Positions 30,956 to 39,120 of a stretch of DNA of 39,298 nt are shown piece by piece. A program made the translations under genes and the position numbers. The DNA is from JAYEJW01 sp034716535 (GTDB taxonomy: Bacteria > Pseudomonadota > Gammaproteobacteria > Chromatiales > Chromatiaceae). The notes beneath the pieces are model-generated. The model was not told the DNA's origin, did not search any database, and was given only the letters and a program-made list of their open reading frames with translations. Each line of letters starts with the position of its first letter. Position 1 is the first letter of the stretch. The stretch lies in the NCBI GenBank assembly GCA_034716535.1, contig JAYEJW010000158.1, positions 1-39,298 of the forward strand, given 5' to 3'.

Positions 30956-32571
30956 GAGTCCTTCCTCGACTCGCTTTCAGGGGCGAAAAGGCTGCGAAAC
31001 AGGTCGCGGTTTGGTTTTCTGTCAAATTTCTCGAAAATCTCGGCGAACTCCACCCGCGCCCGCTGCTGCCGGTTGAGCAGATCGCCGACCAGGACGCCCA
31101 TCGTGAGCAGAGTATCCGTATCTGCGCGGTCCTCGTCACGCATGCGCTGGGCCATGTCCCGCAAGTGATCGGCCTGCACCGCCAGGTCCTGAAAGCCGCC
31201 GAGATTGTCGAGCAGCACCTTGAGCAGCTTGATCAATCCCCGCACGTCCTGCTTCGAGTAAAGGCTCTGGAAAAACTCCAGCAGGTATCGCAGCTTCTTG
31301 CAGCTCTTGCGCAGCTCGTGCAACTCCGGTGCCGGGGAATCGGGCATGATGGCGCGACCTTCCTTGCGCACCCGGCGGTACATGCGCCAGATACGTTCGT
31401 CCGCGACGATCTTGACCGCGCGCGTGGCGTTGGGAAGTGCGGAGCGCTCCGGCACCGGCGCCTCTAGAAAGACGCGCCACGCCTTGAGCAGGTGGCGGAA
31501 CTTCGCGGACCCGAGCTCCCGCACCATCGCCTTCTGTGCTTGCTCGTATTGGGCGAACAGGAACCCCCGCAAGGGCTCTAGATGGGGCTGCAGCGGCAAC
31601 GGCAGACCCTTCTGATAACCGCCGAAGTCCAAGAGATAGACGTCGAGGTCCCGTACTGGGCCGGTGATCTGCTGCACCCAGGCAAAGCGCTCCTTGTAGT
31701 CCTCGACGATGTCGGGCGCAAAAACCCCCTTGATCTGGGTAAGCCCCGATCGCATCCGACGGGTCGCCACCCGCAGGTCGTGCAGGAACTCCGAGTCCAG
31801 GTTGGCCTTGGTACCCTCGATATTCGCCTCCAGCGTATCCAGCAGCCCGAGCAGGATCTCCTTCGTGGTGGCATCTGCCCGCTTGTCGGGATCGAGATGG
31901 TAGTCGAGTCCGGACGAGTAGTCGCCGGGGCGACGACCGCACGCAGCGAGCGCCTCAAGAAACACCGGCGTGCGGGCGTACTCCAGACCCAAATCCCGAT
32001 CGAGCGCCTGGGCGGTCTCGTGAAACGCGTCCTCGTAGCCTTTCACCGGTGTCAGGCGCAGCCGCAGGGCCAGCGGTCCTTCGCGCTCTCGGGACGGATC
32101 GTTGAAGCGGCTCTCCTCCAAAGACAATCGCGCGACCGTCTTGTCGTCGTCGTTCAACAGGCGCAGGGTCTGCACGCGACTGCGCACCTCCACGAGTGAC
32201 AGCAGGCGGCGAACACCGAGCACCGGCTGCACGCGTTCGCGCAAGGGACCTGGCGGGAGATCCCAGGCGAAGCCCGGTGCGTCGCGAATGTCCTGCACGC
32301 AGGGTGCGGCATCGGTGCGCAAATCGTGCCACAGCAGCAGGTGGCGGCCGCGGTCCCTGCGTTCCTCGACGGCGACCCCTTCGAGATAGAGGCTCCAGTC
32401 GAAGCTGTCGAGAAACCTCTTGGTAACCTCTTGCGGCCGTTCCTCGCTGAAACGGCTTCGGGCCTGAATCCGGCCCTTGATGTCCTGTGAGCTCGTCCCA
32501 TCCGGAATCAGGTAATCGTGCGCAATCTCGTTCATCATCTCGCGGGTCATCCTGCGGAAAGCATGGGTCAT
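30952..32571 (-). CDS. CHAD-domain protein with CYTH-like N-terminal region
   Basis: A 539-residue protein. The C-terminal half (about residues 230-520) is a CHAD helical domain with conserved His and basic residues in LHDLRVATRRMRSGLTQIKG and LHELRKSCKKLRYLLEFFQSL; CHAD domains bind polyphosphate and are found on polyphosphate granules. The N-terminal half (VRSRVQTLRLLNDDDKTVARLSLEE) resembles a degenerate CYTH triphosphate-tunnel domain, a common partner of CHAD. The ATG at 32571 is preferred over an in-frame TTG at 32607. The stop overlaps a ParA gene. The 267-bp region to the divergent transaldolase contains no recognised site beyond a lone PhoB-like half-site. Confidence 0.88.
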   Translation of the reverse strand: MTHAFRRMTREMMNEIAHDYLIPDGTSSQDIKGRIQARSRFSEERPQEVTKRFLDSFDWSLYLEGVAVEERRDRGRHLLLWHDLRTDAAPCVQDIRDAPGFAWDLPPGPLRERVQPVLGVRRLLSLVEVRSRVQTLRLLNDDDKTVARLSLEESRFNDPSREREGPLALRLRLTPVKGYEDAFHETAQALDRDLGLEYARTPVFLEALAACGRRPGDYSSGLDYHLDPDKRADATTKEILLGLLDTLEANIEGTKANLDSEFLHDLRVATRRMRSGLTQIKGVFAPDIVEDYKERFAWVQQITGPVRDLDVYLLDFGGYQKGLPLPLQPHLEPLRGFLFAQYEQAQKAMVRELGSAKFRHLLKAWRVFLEAPVPERSALPNATRAVKIVADERIWRMYRRVRKEGRAIMPDSPAPELHELRKSCKKLRYLLEFFQSLYSKQDVRGLIKLLKVLLDNLGGFQDLAVQADHLRDMAQRMRDEDRADTDTLLTMGVLVGDLLNRQQRARVEFAEIFEKFDRKPNRDLFRSLFAPESESRKDS

Positions 32572-32874
32572 GATCTCCGCTGTGGTTCTGCCGATTTCAC
32601 GGCGCAACGAGCGGGGGGCCGTGATTTCATGACAGTTTTGTTACGCTTCTCGCGATCTTACTGGACATTCCCCCGCCGGGCCAGAAGGACGATCACAGGG
32701 ACCGCCTCGCGATTGCTGCCGGCCGATACGCGTCTTGGGCGACTTGCAGCCAAGGAAGACCTCCATCGAACGCGTGCCGGCATGAACCCCACATTTCCAA
32801 ACGGTAACCTAAATCGTCTATGTTTGAAGGCTAGCCACTCGCCGCAAGCCCCAAACAACAGGTAGCCCCCGATC

Positions 32875-33840
32875 ATGAACAAGCTCGACCAGCTCAAGAC
32901 CATGACCACGGTGGTCGCCGACACCGGCGACTTCGGCGCGATCGCCGAGTACAAAACCCAGGATGCCACGACCAATCCCTCCCTGCTGTACAAGGCCGCC
33001 AAGATGCCCCAGTACCGGGAGCTGGTGGAAGATGCCGCCGCCTACGGCAGAAACAGGGGCGCGGATTCAGCCGAGCAGGCGCAATGGACCATGGACAAGC
33101 TGGCAGTCAACTTCGGGGCCGAGATTCTGAGAATCGTTCCGGGGAGGGTATCAACGGAGGTCGACGCTCGGCTGTCCTTCGATACCGAGGCCACCCTGCG
33201 CCGCGCCGAGGGGCTGATGGGCCTTTACCGAGAGGCGGGAGTCGACTCCGGACGGGTTCTCCTGAAGGTCGCCGCCACCTGGGAGGGGATCCGCGCTGCC
33301 GAACAGCTGGAGAAGCAAGGGATGCACTGCAACCTGACGCTCATGTTCAGCTTCCCCCAAGCAGTCGCTTGTGCCGACGCCGGGGTGACCCTGATCTCCC
33401 CCTTTGTCGGCCGCATCCTGGACTGGTACAAGAAGGCGGAGAACCTGGCCGGCTATCCGGCGGACGAGGATCCCGGCGTCCAGTCCGTCACCCGCATCTT
33501 CAACTACGACAAGCGCCACGGCCATGACACGGCGATCATGGGTGCCAGCTTCCGCAACATCGACGAGATACTGGAGCTCGCCGGTTGTGATTACCTGACC
33601 ATCTCACCGGCATTGCTGGGGGAGCTCTCTTCCACCGATGGTGAGCTCTCACGCAAGCTGGATCCGAACAAGGCCCGCGAGATGGAAATCGAAAGGACAG
33701 ACTACGACGAGACCAGGTTCCGCTGGCAGCTCAACGAGGACGCCATGGCAACGGAGAAGCTTTCGGAAGGCATCCGCCTATTCGCTGCCGATACACTCAA
33801 GCTGGAGCAGTTCGCGCGGGAGATCTGCCAGAACTGTTAG
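32875..33840 (+). CDS. tal: Transaldolase (TalB type)
   Basis: A 321-residue transaldolase of the pentose phosphate pathway, transferring a dihydroxyacetone unit between sugar phosphates. DATTNPSLLYKAAKMPQY near the N-terminus and the Schiff-base lysine Lys131 in VLLKVAATWEGIRAAEQLE are diagnostic, as is LISPFVGRILDWYKK. Length matches E. coli TalB (317). AGGT precedes the ATG. Its TAG stop forms the first bases of dispersed repeat copy 4. Confidence 0.97.
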   Translation: MNKLDQLKTMTTVVADTGDFGAIAEYKTQDATTNPSLLYKAAKMPQYRELVEDAAAYGRNRGADSAEQAQWTMDKLAVNFGAEILRIVPGRVSTEVDARLSFDTEATLRRAEGLMGLYREAGVDSGRVLLKVAATWEGIRAAEQLEKQGMHCNLTLMFSFPQAVACADAGVTLISPFVGRILDWYKKAENLAGYPADEDPGVQSVTRIFNYDKRHGHDTAIMGASFRNIDEILELAGCDYLTISPALLGELSSTDGELSRKLDPNKAREMEIERTDYDETRFRWQLNEDAMATEKLSEGIRLFAADTLKLEQFAREICQNC

Positions 33841-33866
33841 TACTCCGACAGGAAAGTTTTGATGGA
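33838..33866 (+). repeat. Dispersed intergenic repeat, copy 4
   Basis: TAGTACTCCGACAGGAAAG followed by TTTTGATGGA. As with copy 1, the TAG is the stop codon of the upstream gene. The GGGAGG of other copies is GGAAAG here, which breaks the small hairpin stem. Confidence 0.72.
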
Positions 33867-33925
33867 GCGCTCCCTTCGGGCCCTCTCTCCTTTCCGAATC
33901 CCTGCTCAGCCTTCGCGAAGGCATT

Positions 33926-34091
33926 TATACCCGTCACACCCGGATTTTGCGCCCTGGAGCACGCCCCTCGCGCCCCATGGCGGCGTTATCGCTCCTCGCC
34001 ATAGGACCCTGCTATGACTCGTCGCGATGCCTTGCTCTGGGACACGAATGACGCACTCCAAGAAACGAAAAATCCGGGCGCGACGGGTATA
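33926..34091. mobile_element. MITE-like inverted-repeat element
   Basis: A 23-bp sequence at 33926-33948 (begins TATACCCGTC, ends CCGGATTTT) returns as its reverse complement at 34069-34091 with only two mismatches. The 166-bp unit between has a further imperfect internal pair (CCATGGCG / CGCCATAGG), so the whole can fold into a long hairpin. No open reading frame inside is convincing. It could be a non-autonomous transposable element or a structured repeat. It separates transaldolase from rsmA. Confidence 0.6.
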
Positions 34092-34133
34092 CAGCAACTG
34101 GCGGCAAGGGGGGCGGCGCGTTAATCTGCGCCG

Positions 34134-34925
34134 ATGAACCACCGCCCGCGCAAGCGATTCGGTCAGAACTTTCTCCACGACCCGGGCATCCTCCGGCGCA
34201 TCCTATCCTCCGTCGGCCCCGAGCCGGGGCAGCACCTGGTGGAGATCGGACCCGGCCGCGGGGCCATCACAAGGGGGCTGCTCGAGGCGGTCGGCCACCT
34301 AGACGTGGTGGAGCTGGATCGCGACTTGATCGAGCCCCTCGCCAGTCTCTGCAAGGACCTCGGCGAGCTCCGTATCCACAACGCGGACGCCCTCGACTTC
34401 GATCTGTGCGCACTGGTGGCGGGCGAGCCGCTGCGAATCGTCGGCAACCTGCCCTACAACATCTCCACGCCGCTTCTGTTCCGCTTCCTCGAGCAGTCCC
34501 GCTGCGTCCGGGACATGCACCTAATGCTGCAAAAGGAGGTGGTGGAGCGCATCGCCGCCGCGCCGGGCTCCAAGACGTACGGGCGCCTGTCCGTGATGGT
34601 GCAGACGTACTGCCGCGCGACGCCCCTGTTCACCATCCGCCCCGGCGCCTTCAACCCCCCGCCGAAGGTCGACTCCTCTTTCCTGCGGCTCACGCCTTAC
34701 CGCCCCCTGCCCCACGAGGTGCAGGACCCGGCGTTCCTGGCCCGCCTCGTTGCCCAAGCCTTCTCCCAGCGCCGCAAGACCCTGCGTAACAGCCTCAAGG
34801 GTCTCGTACCCGTCGAGCTCCTCGCGACGCAGGGCATAGACCCGGGCCAAAGGGCAGAGGAACTGAGCGTCGAGAGCTATGTGCGGCTGGCCAACGCCGC
34901 TTGCAAACTCAAGCATCTGCCCTGA
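34134..34925 (+). CDS. rsmA: 16S rRNA dimethyladenosine transferase
   Basis: RsmA/KsgA dimethylates two adjacent adenosines near the 3' end of 16S rRNA. The 263-residue protein starts RPRKRFGQNFLHDPGILRRI, has the SAM-binding EIGPGRGAITRGLLE, and the catalytic NLPYNISTPLLF motif; FNPPPKVDSSFLRL and AQAFSQRRKTLRNSL are conserved C-terminal segments. lon begins 48 bp downstream on the same strand. Confidence 0.96.
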   Translation: MNHRPRKRFGQNFLHDPGILRRILSSVGPEPGQHLVEIGPGRGAITRGLLEAVGHLDVVELDRDLIEPLASLCKDLGELRIHNADALDFDLCALVAGEPLRIVGNLPYNISTPLLFRFLEQSRCVRDMHLMLQKEVVERIAAAPGSKTYGRLSVMVQTYCRATPLFTIRPGAFNPPPKVDSSFLRLTPYRPLPHEVQDPAFLARLVAQAFSQRRKTLRNSLKGLVPVELLATQGIDPGQRAEELSVESYVRLANAACKLKHLP

Positions 34926-34973
34926 GATTGGGCACGGACCGTAGGGTTATAAGAGCGGCACGAGTCAGGAAAT

Positions 34974-37361
34974 ATGAGCAAGAACGCGGACGATACCGTG
35001 CAGGTTGAGCCGGCCGACCCCGGTGCCCTGGCACGCGCCAACGAGGTTCTGCCGGGACTGATCCACCTGTTGCCGGTCTCTGCCCGCCCTTTCTTTCCCG
35101 GCCAGGCGGTACCGCTACTCATGGATGCGGAGCATTGGGCGGCAACCCTTAAGGCCGTCGAGGAGACGGAGCACAAGATCCTAGGGGTCGTCCTGGCGAG
35201 CAGCGAGACCGCGGAGGAAGCCGGTCCCGTCGACTTCCACGAGGTCGGCACCGCCTGCCGCGTCCACCGGGTGCACAAGCAGGAAGGCTACCTCCAGGTC
35301 CTGGTGGAGTGCATCCAGCGCTTCCGCATGGACAGATGGGTCTCCCGGGAGGCGCCCTTCTCCGCCCGCGTCGACTACCTCCCGGAGCCTGCGGGGCCGC
35401 CCGATGAGAAGGTAAAGGCCTACGCCATGGCGGTCATCAATACCATCAAGGAGCTGCTGCCGCTCAACCCGCTCTACGTGGAAGAGCTGCGCATGTTCCT
35501 GGACCGCTTCGGCCCGGAAGACCCCTCCCACCTGTCGGACTTCGCCGCCAGCCTCACCACTTCCAGCAAACAACAGCTCCAGGAGGTATTGGAGGCGGTA
35601 GAGCTGCTGCCGCGCATGGAAAAGGTCCTGGTCCTGCTCAACAATGAGCTGGAGCTCGCCCGCGCCCAGCAGAAGATCCGCCACTCGGTCGAAGAGCGCA
35701 TGCAGCAGCAACAGCGGGAGTTCTTCCTGCGCGAGCAGCTCAAGGCGATCCAACAGGAGTTGGGCATCGCTAAGGACGACCGCACGGCGGAACTCGACAA
35801 GTTCAAAGAGCGCATCCAAACGCTCGACCTCACCGACGAGGCGCAAAAACGGGTCGACGAGGAGATGGAGAAAATGGCGATCCTGGAGACTGGATCGCCG
35901 GAGTATGCCGTCACCCGCAACTACCTGGACTGGATCACCCTACTGCCCTGGGGACGTCACTCGGAAGACAAGCTGGACCTCAAGCGCGCCCGTCGCGTCC
36001 TCGACCGCGACCACTACGGTCTGGAGGACGTGAAGACGCGCATCCTGGAGTTCCTCGCCGTCGGTATCCACAAGCGCGAGATCTCCGGCTCCATCATCCT
36101 GCTCGTGGGTCCTCCCGGGGTGGGCAAGACCTCCATCGGCCGCTCCATCGCCGACGCGCTCGGCCGACGTTTCTACCGCTTCTCCGTGGGGGGCATTCGC
36201 GACGAAGCGGAGATCAAGGGCCACCGCCGCACCTACATCGGCGCGATGCCGGGCAAGTTCATCCAGGCCATGAAGGACGCGGGCACCGCCAACCCGGTGA
36301 TCATGCTCGACGAGATCGACAAGGTCGGCGCCTCTTACCACGGCGACCCGGCGTCCGCCCTGCTGGAGGTGCTGGACCCGGAGCAGAACAGCGACTTCCT
36401 CGACCACTACCTGGACCTGCGCTTCGACCTGTCCAAGGTGCTCTTCGTCTGCACCGCCAACCAGCTCGACAGTATTCCGGGCCCCCTGCTGGATCGCATG
36501 GAGCTGATCCAACTGTCAGGTTACATCGCTGCCGAGAAACTGCAGATTGCGAAAAAGTATCTGTTGCCGCGGCAGATCGAGCGCGCGGGGCTGGACAAGG
36601 GCTCGGTGAAGCTCGATACCGCGACTCTGCGTGCCCTAATCGAGGGCTATGCCCGCGATGCGGGTGTGCGGCGCCTGGAGAAACAGCTCGGCAAGATCGT
36701 GCGCAAGAGCGCCGTGAAGATCCTTGACAAAGAAGAACCCCCGATTCGGGTAACCGCGGACGTTCTCGAGGAATATCTGGGAAGCCCCCTGTTCAGGGAC
36801 GAACGGCGCCTCTCCGGACCGGGGGTTGTCACGGGCCTCGCCTGGACGGCAATGGGCGGCGCTACGCTCAGCATCGAGGCGGTCCGGACGCACAGCTTCA
36901 ACCGAGGCTTCAAGCTGACCGGACAGCTCGGGGACGTCATGCGCGAGTCGGCGGAGATCGCGTACGGTTACCTGGTGAGTCACGCGCAGGAGTTCGACGC
37001 CGATCCGGAGTTCTTCGAGAAATCCTTTATCCACCTCCACGTACCCGCCGGGGCCACGCCCAAGGACGGCCCCTCCGCCGGCATCACAATGGCCTCGGCC
37101 CTGCTATCGTTGGCCCGCAACAAACCGGTACGCCGCATCGCCATGACAGGCGAGATCACGCTCACGGGCGAGGTGTTTCCCATCGGCGGCGTGCGGGAGA
37201 AGCTCATCGCAGCCCGCCGCGCCGGGATCAAAGAGATCATCCTGCCCCAGGACAACCGCGGCGAATTCGACGAGGTGCCCGAGCACGTCCGCAAGGGCCT
37301 GACCGTTCACTTTGCCCTCCGCTTCGAGGACGTCGTTCCCCACCTGTTTCGAGGGAAATAG
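34974..37361 (+). CDS. lon: ATP-dependent protease Lon
   Basis: A 795-residue Lon protease: N-terminal substrate domain (about 25-220) and coiled-coil (SVEERMQQQQREFFLREQLK), AAA+ module with Walker A GPPGVGKTS and Walker B IMLDEID, and a C-terminal Ser-Lys protease domain with Ser701 (KDGPSAGIT) and Lys743 (GGVREKLIAA). It degrades misfolded proteins and many antitoxins. Its N-terminal domain differs noticeably from E. coli Lon, so this may be a second-type Lon rather than the housekeeping copy. AGGA precedes the ATG. Its last 65 codons and about 90 bp of flank are repeated at 38718-39004, on the other side of a toxin-antitoxin island. Confidence 0.95.
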   Translation: MSKNADDTVQVEPADPGALARANEVLPGLIHLLPVSARPFFPGQAVPLLMDAEHWAATLKAVEETEHKILGVVLASSETAEEAGPVDFHEVGTACRVHRVHKQEGYLQVLVECIQRFRMDRWVSREAPFSARVDYLPEPAGPPDEKVKAYAMAVINTIKELLPLNPLYVEELRMFLDRFGPEDPSHLSDFAASLTTSSKQQLQEVLEAVELLPRMEKVLVLLNNELELARAQQKIRHSVEERMQQQQREFFLREQLKAIQQELGIAKDDRTAELDKFKERIQTLDLTDEAQKRVDEEMEKMAILETGSPEYAVTRNYLDWITLLPWGRHSEDKLDLKRARRVLDRDHYGLEDVKTRILEFLAVGIHKREISGSIILLVGPPGVGKTSIGRSIADALGRRFYRFSVGGIRDEAEIKGHRRTYIGAMPGKFIQAMKDAGTANPVIMLDEIDKVGASYHGDPASALLEVLDPEQNSDFLDHYLDLRFDLSKVLFVCTANQLDSIPGPLLDRMELIQLSGYIAAEKLQIAKKYLLPRQIERAGLDKGSVKLDTATLRALIEGYARDAGVRRLEKQLGKIVRKSAVKILDKEEPPIRVTADVLEEYLGSPLFRDERRLSGPGVVTGLAWTAMGGATLSIEAVRTHSFNRGFKLTGQLGDVMRESAEIAYGYLVSHAQEFDADPEFFEKSFIHLHVPAGATPKDGPSAGITMASALLSLARNKPVRRIAMTGEITLTGEVFPIGGVREKLIAARRAGIKEIILPQDNRGEFDEVPEHVRKGLTVHFALRFEDVVPHLFRGK

Positions 37362-37451
37362 AAAAAGGTGCAGTAGCCGGGTCTACAGCGCATGAGTTCT
37401 CGGTGCCAAACGATTCCTTGGCGGTAAGAGCGGCGAACTGACCTCACAAGC
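37165..37451 (+). repeat. Direct repeat A: 3' end of intact lon plus flank
   Basis: The lon 3' end from the codons for TGEVFPIGG to the stop, continuing through about 90 bp of flank (GCCAAACGATTCCTTGGCGG). The same stretch occurs at 38718-39004. By eye the coding part differs at about 14 of 190 positions, mostly third codon bases; the flank is more diverged. Confidence 0.88.
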
Positions 37452-37545
37452 TAGCTGCCTCTACGCACACGGACCCAGCCCTCAAGAAGCCGTCGCCCAA
37501 GCATCTCATCACGGGTTCGTTCGGCTCGCTTGTGACCGACAGGTG

Positions 37546-37812
37546 TCAATGGTCATGCAGTTTTTCTTGTAGCCACACCTTTATCAGGGATTGGTATGGT
37601 ACGTCACGGGCATTGGCCGCGGCCTTTATAGAATCCAAGAGGTGTTGCGGGAGACGAAGAGAGATCGTCTTCGTTGTCGGTTTTAGGTTAGGCATAATCA
37701 CCGACTGAGCCTTGCTCCAGTCGAGGTACTCCGAGGAATCATTCCGCTCCCAAAAGAGTCTTTCCTCTTGCTCATTGGCAAACTTTGGCACTTCCTTAAG
37801 TTGCTTTGTCAT
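37546..37812 (-). CDS. brnA: BrnA-type antitoxin (CopG-like)
   Basis: An 88-residue antitoxin. The start MTKQLKEVPKFANEQEERLFWER and the C-terminal ribbon-helix-helix (TISLRLPQHLLDSIKAAANARDVPYQSLIKVWL) are characteristic of the BrnA/CopG group, which neutralises BrnT and represses its own operon. The ATG at 37812 lies within the 3' end of brnT (17-bp overlap), as usual for toxin-first BrnTA modules. The frame is open upstream to 37914, but that part is a shadow of brnT. The gene is visibly more AT-rich than lon. Confidence 0.88.
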   Translation of the reverse strand: MTKQLKEVPKFANEQEERLFWERNDSSEYLDWSKAQSVIMPNLKPTTKTISLRLPQHLLDSIKAAANARDVPYQSLIKVWLQEKLHDH

Positions 37813-38095
37813 AAATCGCTCGCTCTTTTCGATGCATATCTCTAGCCGAGACCACTCGGATCTTTTCCCCAGCATGGCGCAGGGTGAATTTGATATGCAA
37901 TCGTCGTCCGTCATCTGACTTGCCTAGTGCGTGGAAGCGGCGTTCCCGGCTACTGTGTTTGGGATCCTCCAATAGCAACAGTGGGGCGTTGAAGAAGACC
38001 TGTTCCGCTTCCGCCATCGAAACGCCGTGTTTCTCGTTCTTTCGGGCATTTCCTTCATCCCAATCAAAACCTTTGATCTTCGCCAAATCGGTCAT
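37796..38095 (-). CDS. brnT: BrnT-family ribonuclease toxin
   Basis: A 99-residue BrnT toxin with FDWDEGNARKNEKHGVSMAEA, EDPKHSSRERRFHALGKSDDGR and IRVVSARDMHRKERAIY, matching the BrnT motif order. BrnT has a RelE-like fold and cleaves RNA; it is blocked by BrnA encoded by the overlapping downstream gene. All conserved segments are present, so the pair looks intact. A 6-N11-6 inverted repeat directly upstream (38098-38120) overlaps the probable promoter. Confidence 0.9.
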   Translation of the reverse strand: MTDLAKIKGFDWDEGNARKNEKHGVSMAEAEQVFFNAPLLLLEDPKHSSRERRFHALGKSDDGRRLHIKFTLRHAGEKIRVVSARDMHRKERAIYDKAT

Positions 38096-38097
38096 AC

Positions 38098-38120
38098 ACG
38101 TATATTATGGTCACATACGT
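38098..38120. promoter_or_regulatory. Operator and promoter of brnTA
   Basis: ACGTAT (38098-38103) and ATACGT (38115-38120) form an inverted repeat with an 11-bp spacer, starting 3 bp before the brnT ATG. Reading on the minus strand, TTGTCT, 17 bp and TAATAT form a plausible promoter that the site overlaps. Autorepression by the BrnA-BrnT complex is known for the family; the site is inferred. Confidence 0.5.
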
Positions 38121-38289
38121 TTAAAGACAAGCCTCAGACCCTCGAACGTCTGGAATGGGTCCCGCCAGTCGGGCCGAATCGACCGGACCCCGGTTGGCGA
38201 AGATCCAAAAACCACAGCAGATCTATGGATGTCGCGGCCCGCCTGATCCGGAACGGAAGGACTGCTCTCCTGGTGGTGACCCAAGTTCC

Positions 38290-38390
38290 TGGCAAGGACT
38301 CAGACGCTGAAGTCCATCCGCAGGATCGCGATCAGGCCCAGAAACAAAATAGTCTCCGCCACCGTTGTAGAGATCGTCGATTATCACTGA
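38290..38390 (+). pseudogene. Decayed higB toxin remnant
   Basis: Just before higA a frame ends in VVEIVDYH and a TGA (38388-38390), the classic C-terminus of HigB toxins, with the higA ATG 9 bp later as in intact higBA pairs. Upstream, fragments reminiscent of the HigB core (SIR, DQ) appear only in shifting frames and no start codon or full-length frame exists. The N-terminal part could not be found. The rest of 38121-38289 holds nothing that I recognise. Confidence 0.4.
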
Positions 38391-38399
38391 GGACATATC

Positions 38400-38696
38400 A
38401 TGACCATTGCGCTGGACAACGTGCACCCCGGCGACGTACTGCTCGAAGAGTTCCTGACCCCGCTCGGCGTCAGTCAGAACCGGCTTGCACGGGACATTGG
38501 CGTCCCCCCGCGGCGGATCAACGAGATCGTCCACGGCAATCGTGCAGTGACCGCGGACGCTGCCCTGCGCCTGGCCCGCTATTTTGGGACCTCGGAAGGC
38601 TTCTGGATGGGGCTCCAGGCTGACTACGATCTCGAAGAAGCTCGCAAGCGGCTCGGCGATCGGCTGGACCGCGACGTCAGCCCCAGGGCCGCATGA
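38400..38696 (+). CDS. higA: HigA-family antitoxin (HTH-XRE)
   Basis: A 98-residue antitoxin, MTIALDNVHPGDVLLEEFLTPLGVSQNRLARDIGVPPRRINEIVHGNRAVTAD..., with the helix-turn-helix at about residues 23-45 and the conserved ARYFGTSEGFWMGLQADYDLE near the end. It should bind HigB toxin and its own promoter. GAGGA precedes the ATG. Its cognate toxin upstream appears degraded, leaving a solitary antitoxin that might protect against related toxins. It ends 21 bp before the truncated lon copy. Confidence 0.9.
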   Translation: MTIALDNVHPGDVLLEEFLTPLGVSQNRLARDIGVPPRRINEIVHGNRAVTADAALRLARYFGTSEGFWMGLQADYDLEEARKRLGDRLDRDVSPRAA

Positions 38697-38717
38697 GCCG
38701 CCATACTCACCGAATCG

Positions 38718-38930
38718 ACGGGAGAGGTGTTTCCCATCGGCGGCGTGCGAGAGAAGCTCATCGCGGCCCGCCGCGCCGGGATCAAGGAGATCATCCTGCC
38801 GCAGGACAACCGCGGCGAGTTCGACGAGGTGCCCGAGCACGTGCGCAAGGGCTTGTCCGTTCACTTTGCCAGCCGCTTCGAGGACGTCGTTCCTCACCTC
38901 TTTCAAGGGAAAAAGAAAAAGGCGCAATAG
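38718..38930 (+). pseudogene. lon: Truncated lon 3' fragment
   Basis: About 65 codons matching the last part of the protease domain of the intact lon upstream, starting at the codons for TGEVFPIGGVREKL and including the catalytic-lysine segment, but lacking the ATPase, the catalytic serine and any start signal. Only three or four residues differ from the intact copy (Thr to Ser, Leu to Ser, Arg to Gln near the end). The original stop is changed (TAG to AAG), adding a few Lys codons before a new TAG. It cannot be a functional protease. Confidence 0.88.
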
Positions 38931-39004
38931 CAGGGTCGAGGGCCTGTGGGCTCGCGACGCCAAACGATTTCTTGGCAGTAAAAGCCGCGACCTGACCTTG
39001 CAAG
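38718..39004 (+). repeat. Direct repeat B: copy of lon 3' end plus flank
   Basis: Matches 37165-37451 in the same orientation, including past the gene end (GCCAAACGATTTCTTGGCAG against the A copy). Together the two copies bracket the BrnTA-HigA island of about 1.3 kb. Confidence 0.85.
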
Positions 39005-39120
39005 CGGTGTCTAAATGCGAACGTCTGAAGCGACCCTTCCCGAACATTCGCACGTAAGCGAAACGACGAGATCTGCTCGCCTCTCGCGGCATGTGCAATG
39101 GGAGACCTGATAAGCATCTA

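Noticed and set aside
32629..32635. PhoB-box half-site (CTGTCAT on the minus strand) upstream of the CHAD gene
   Set aside because: Only one of the two direct repeats of a Pho box is present; a single 7-mer is expected by chance.
33906..34178. 90-residue minus-strand frame overlapping the inverted-repeat element and the rsmA start
   Set aside because: It covers the MITE-like repeat and the 5' end of rsmA, has an Arg-rich low-complexity start and no ribosome-binding site; best explained as a shadow of the repeat.
38223..39098. Long minus-strand frame of 291 codons over higA and the lon fragment
   Set aside because: It is antisense to two clearly recognisable genes, has no family features, and similar GC-driven antisense frames occur over most genes here.
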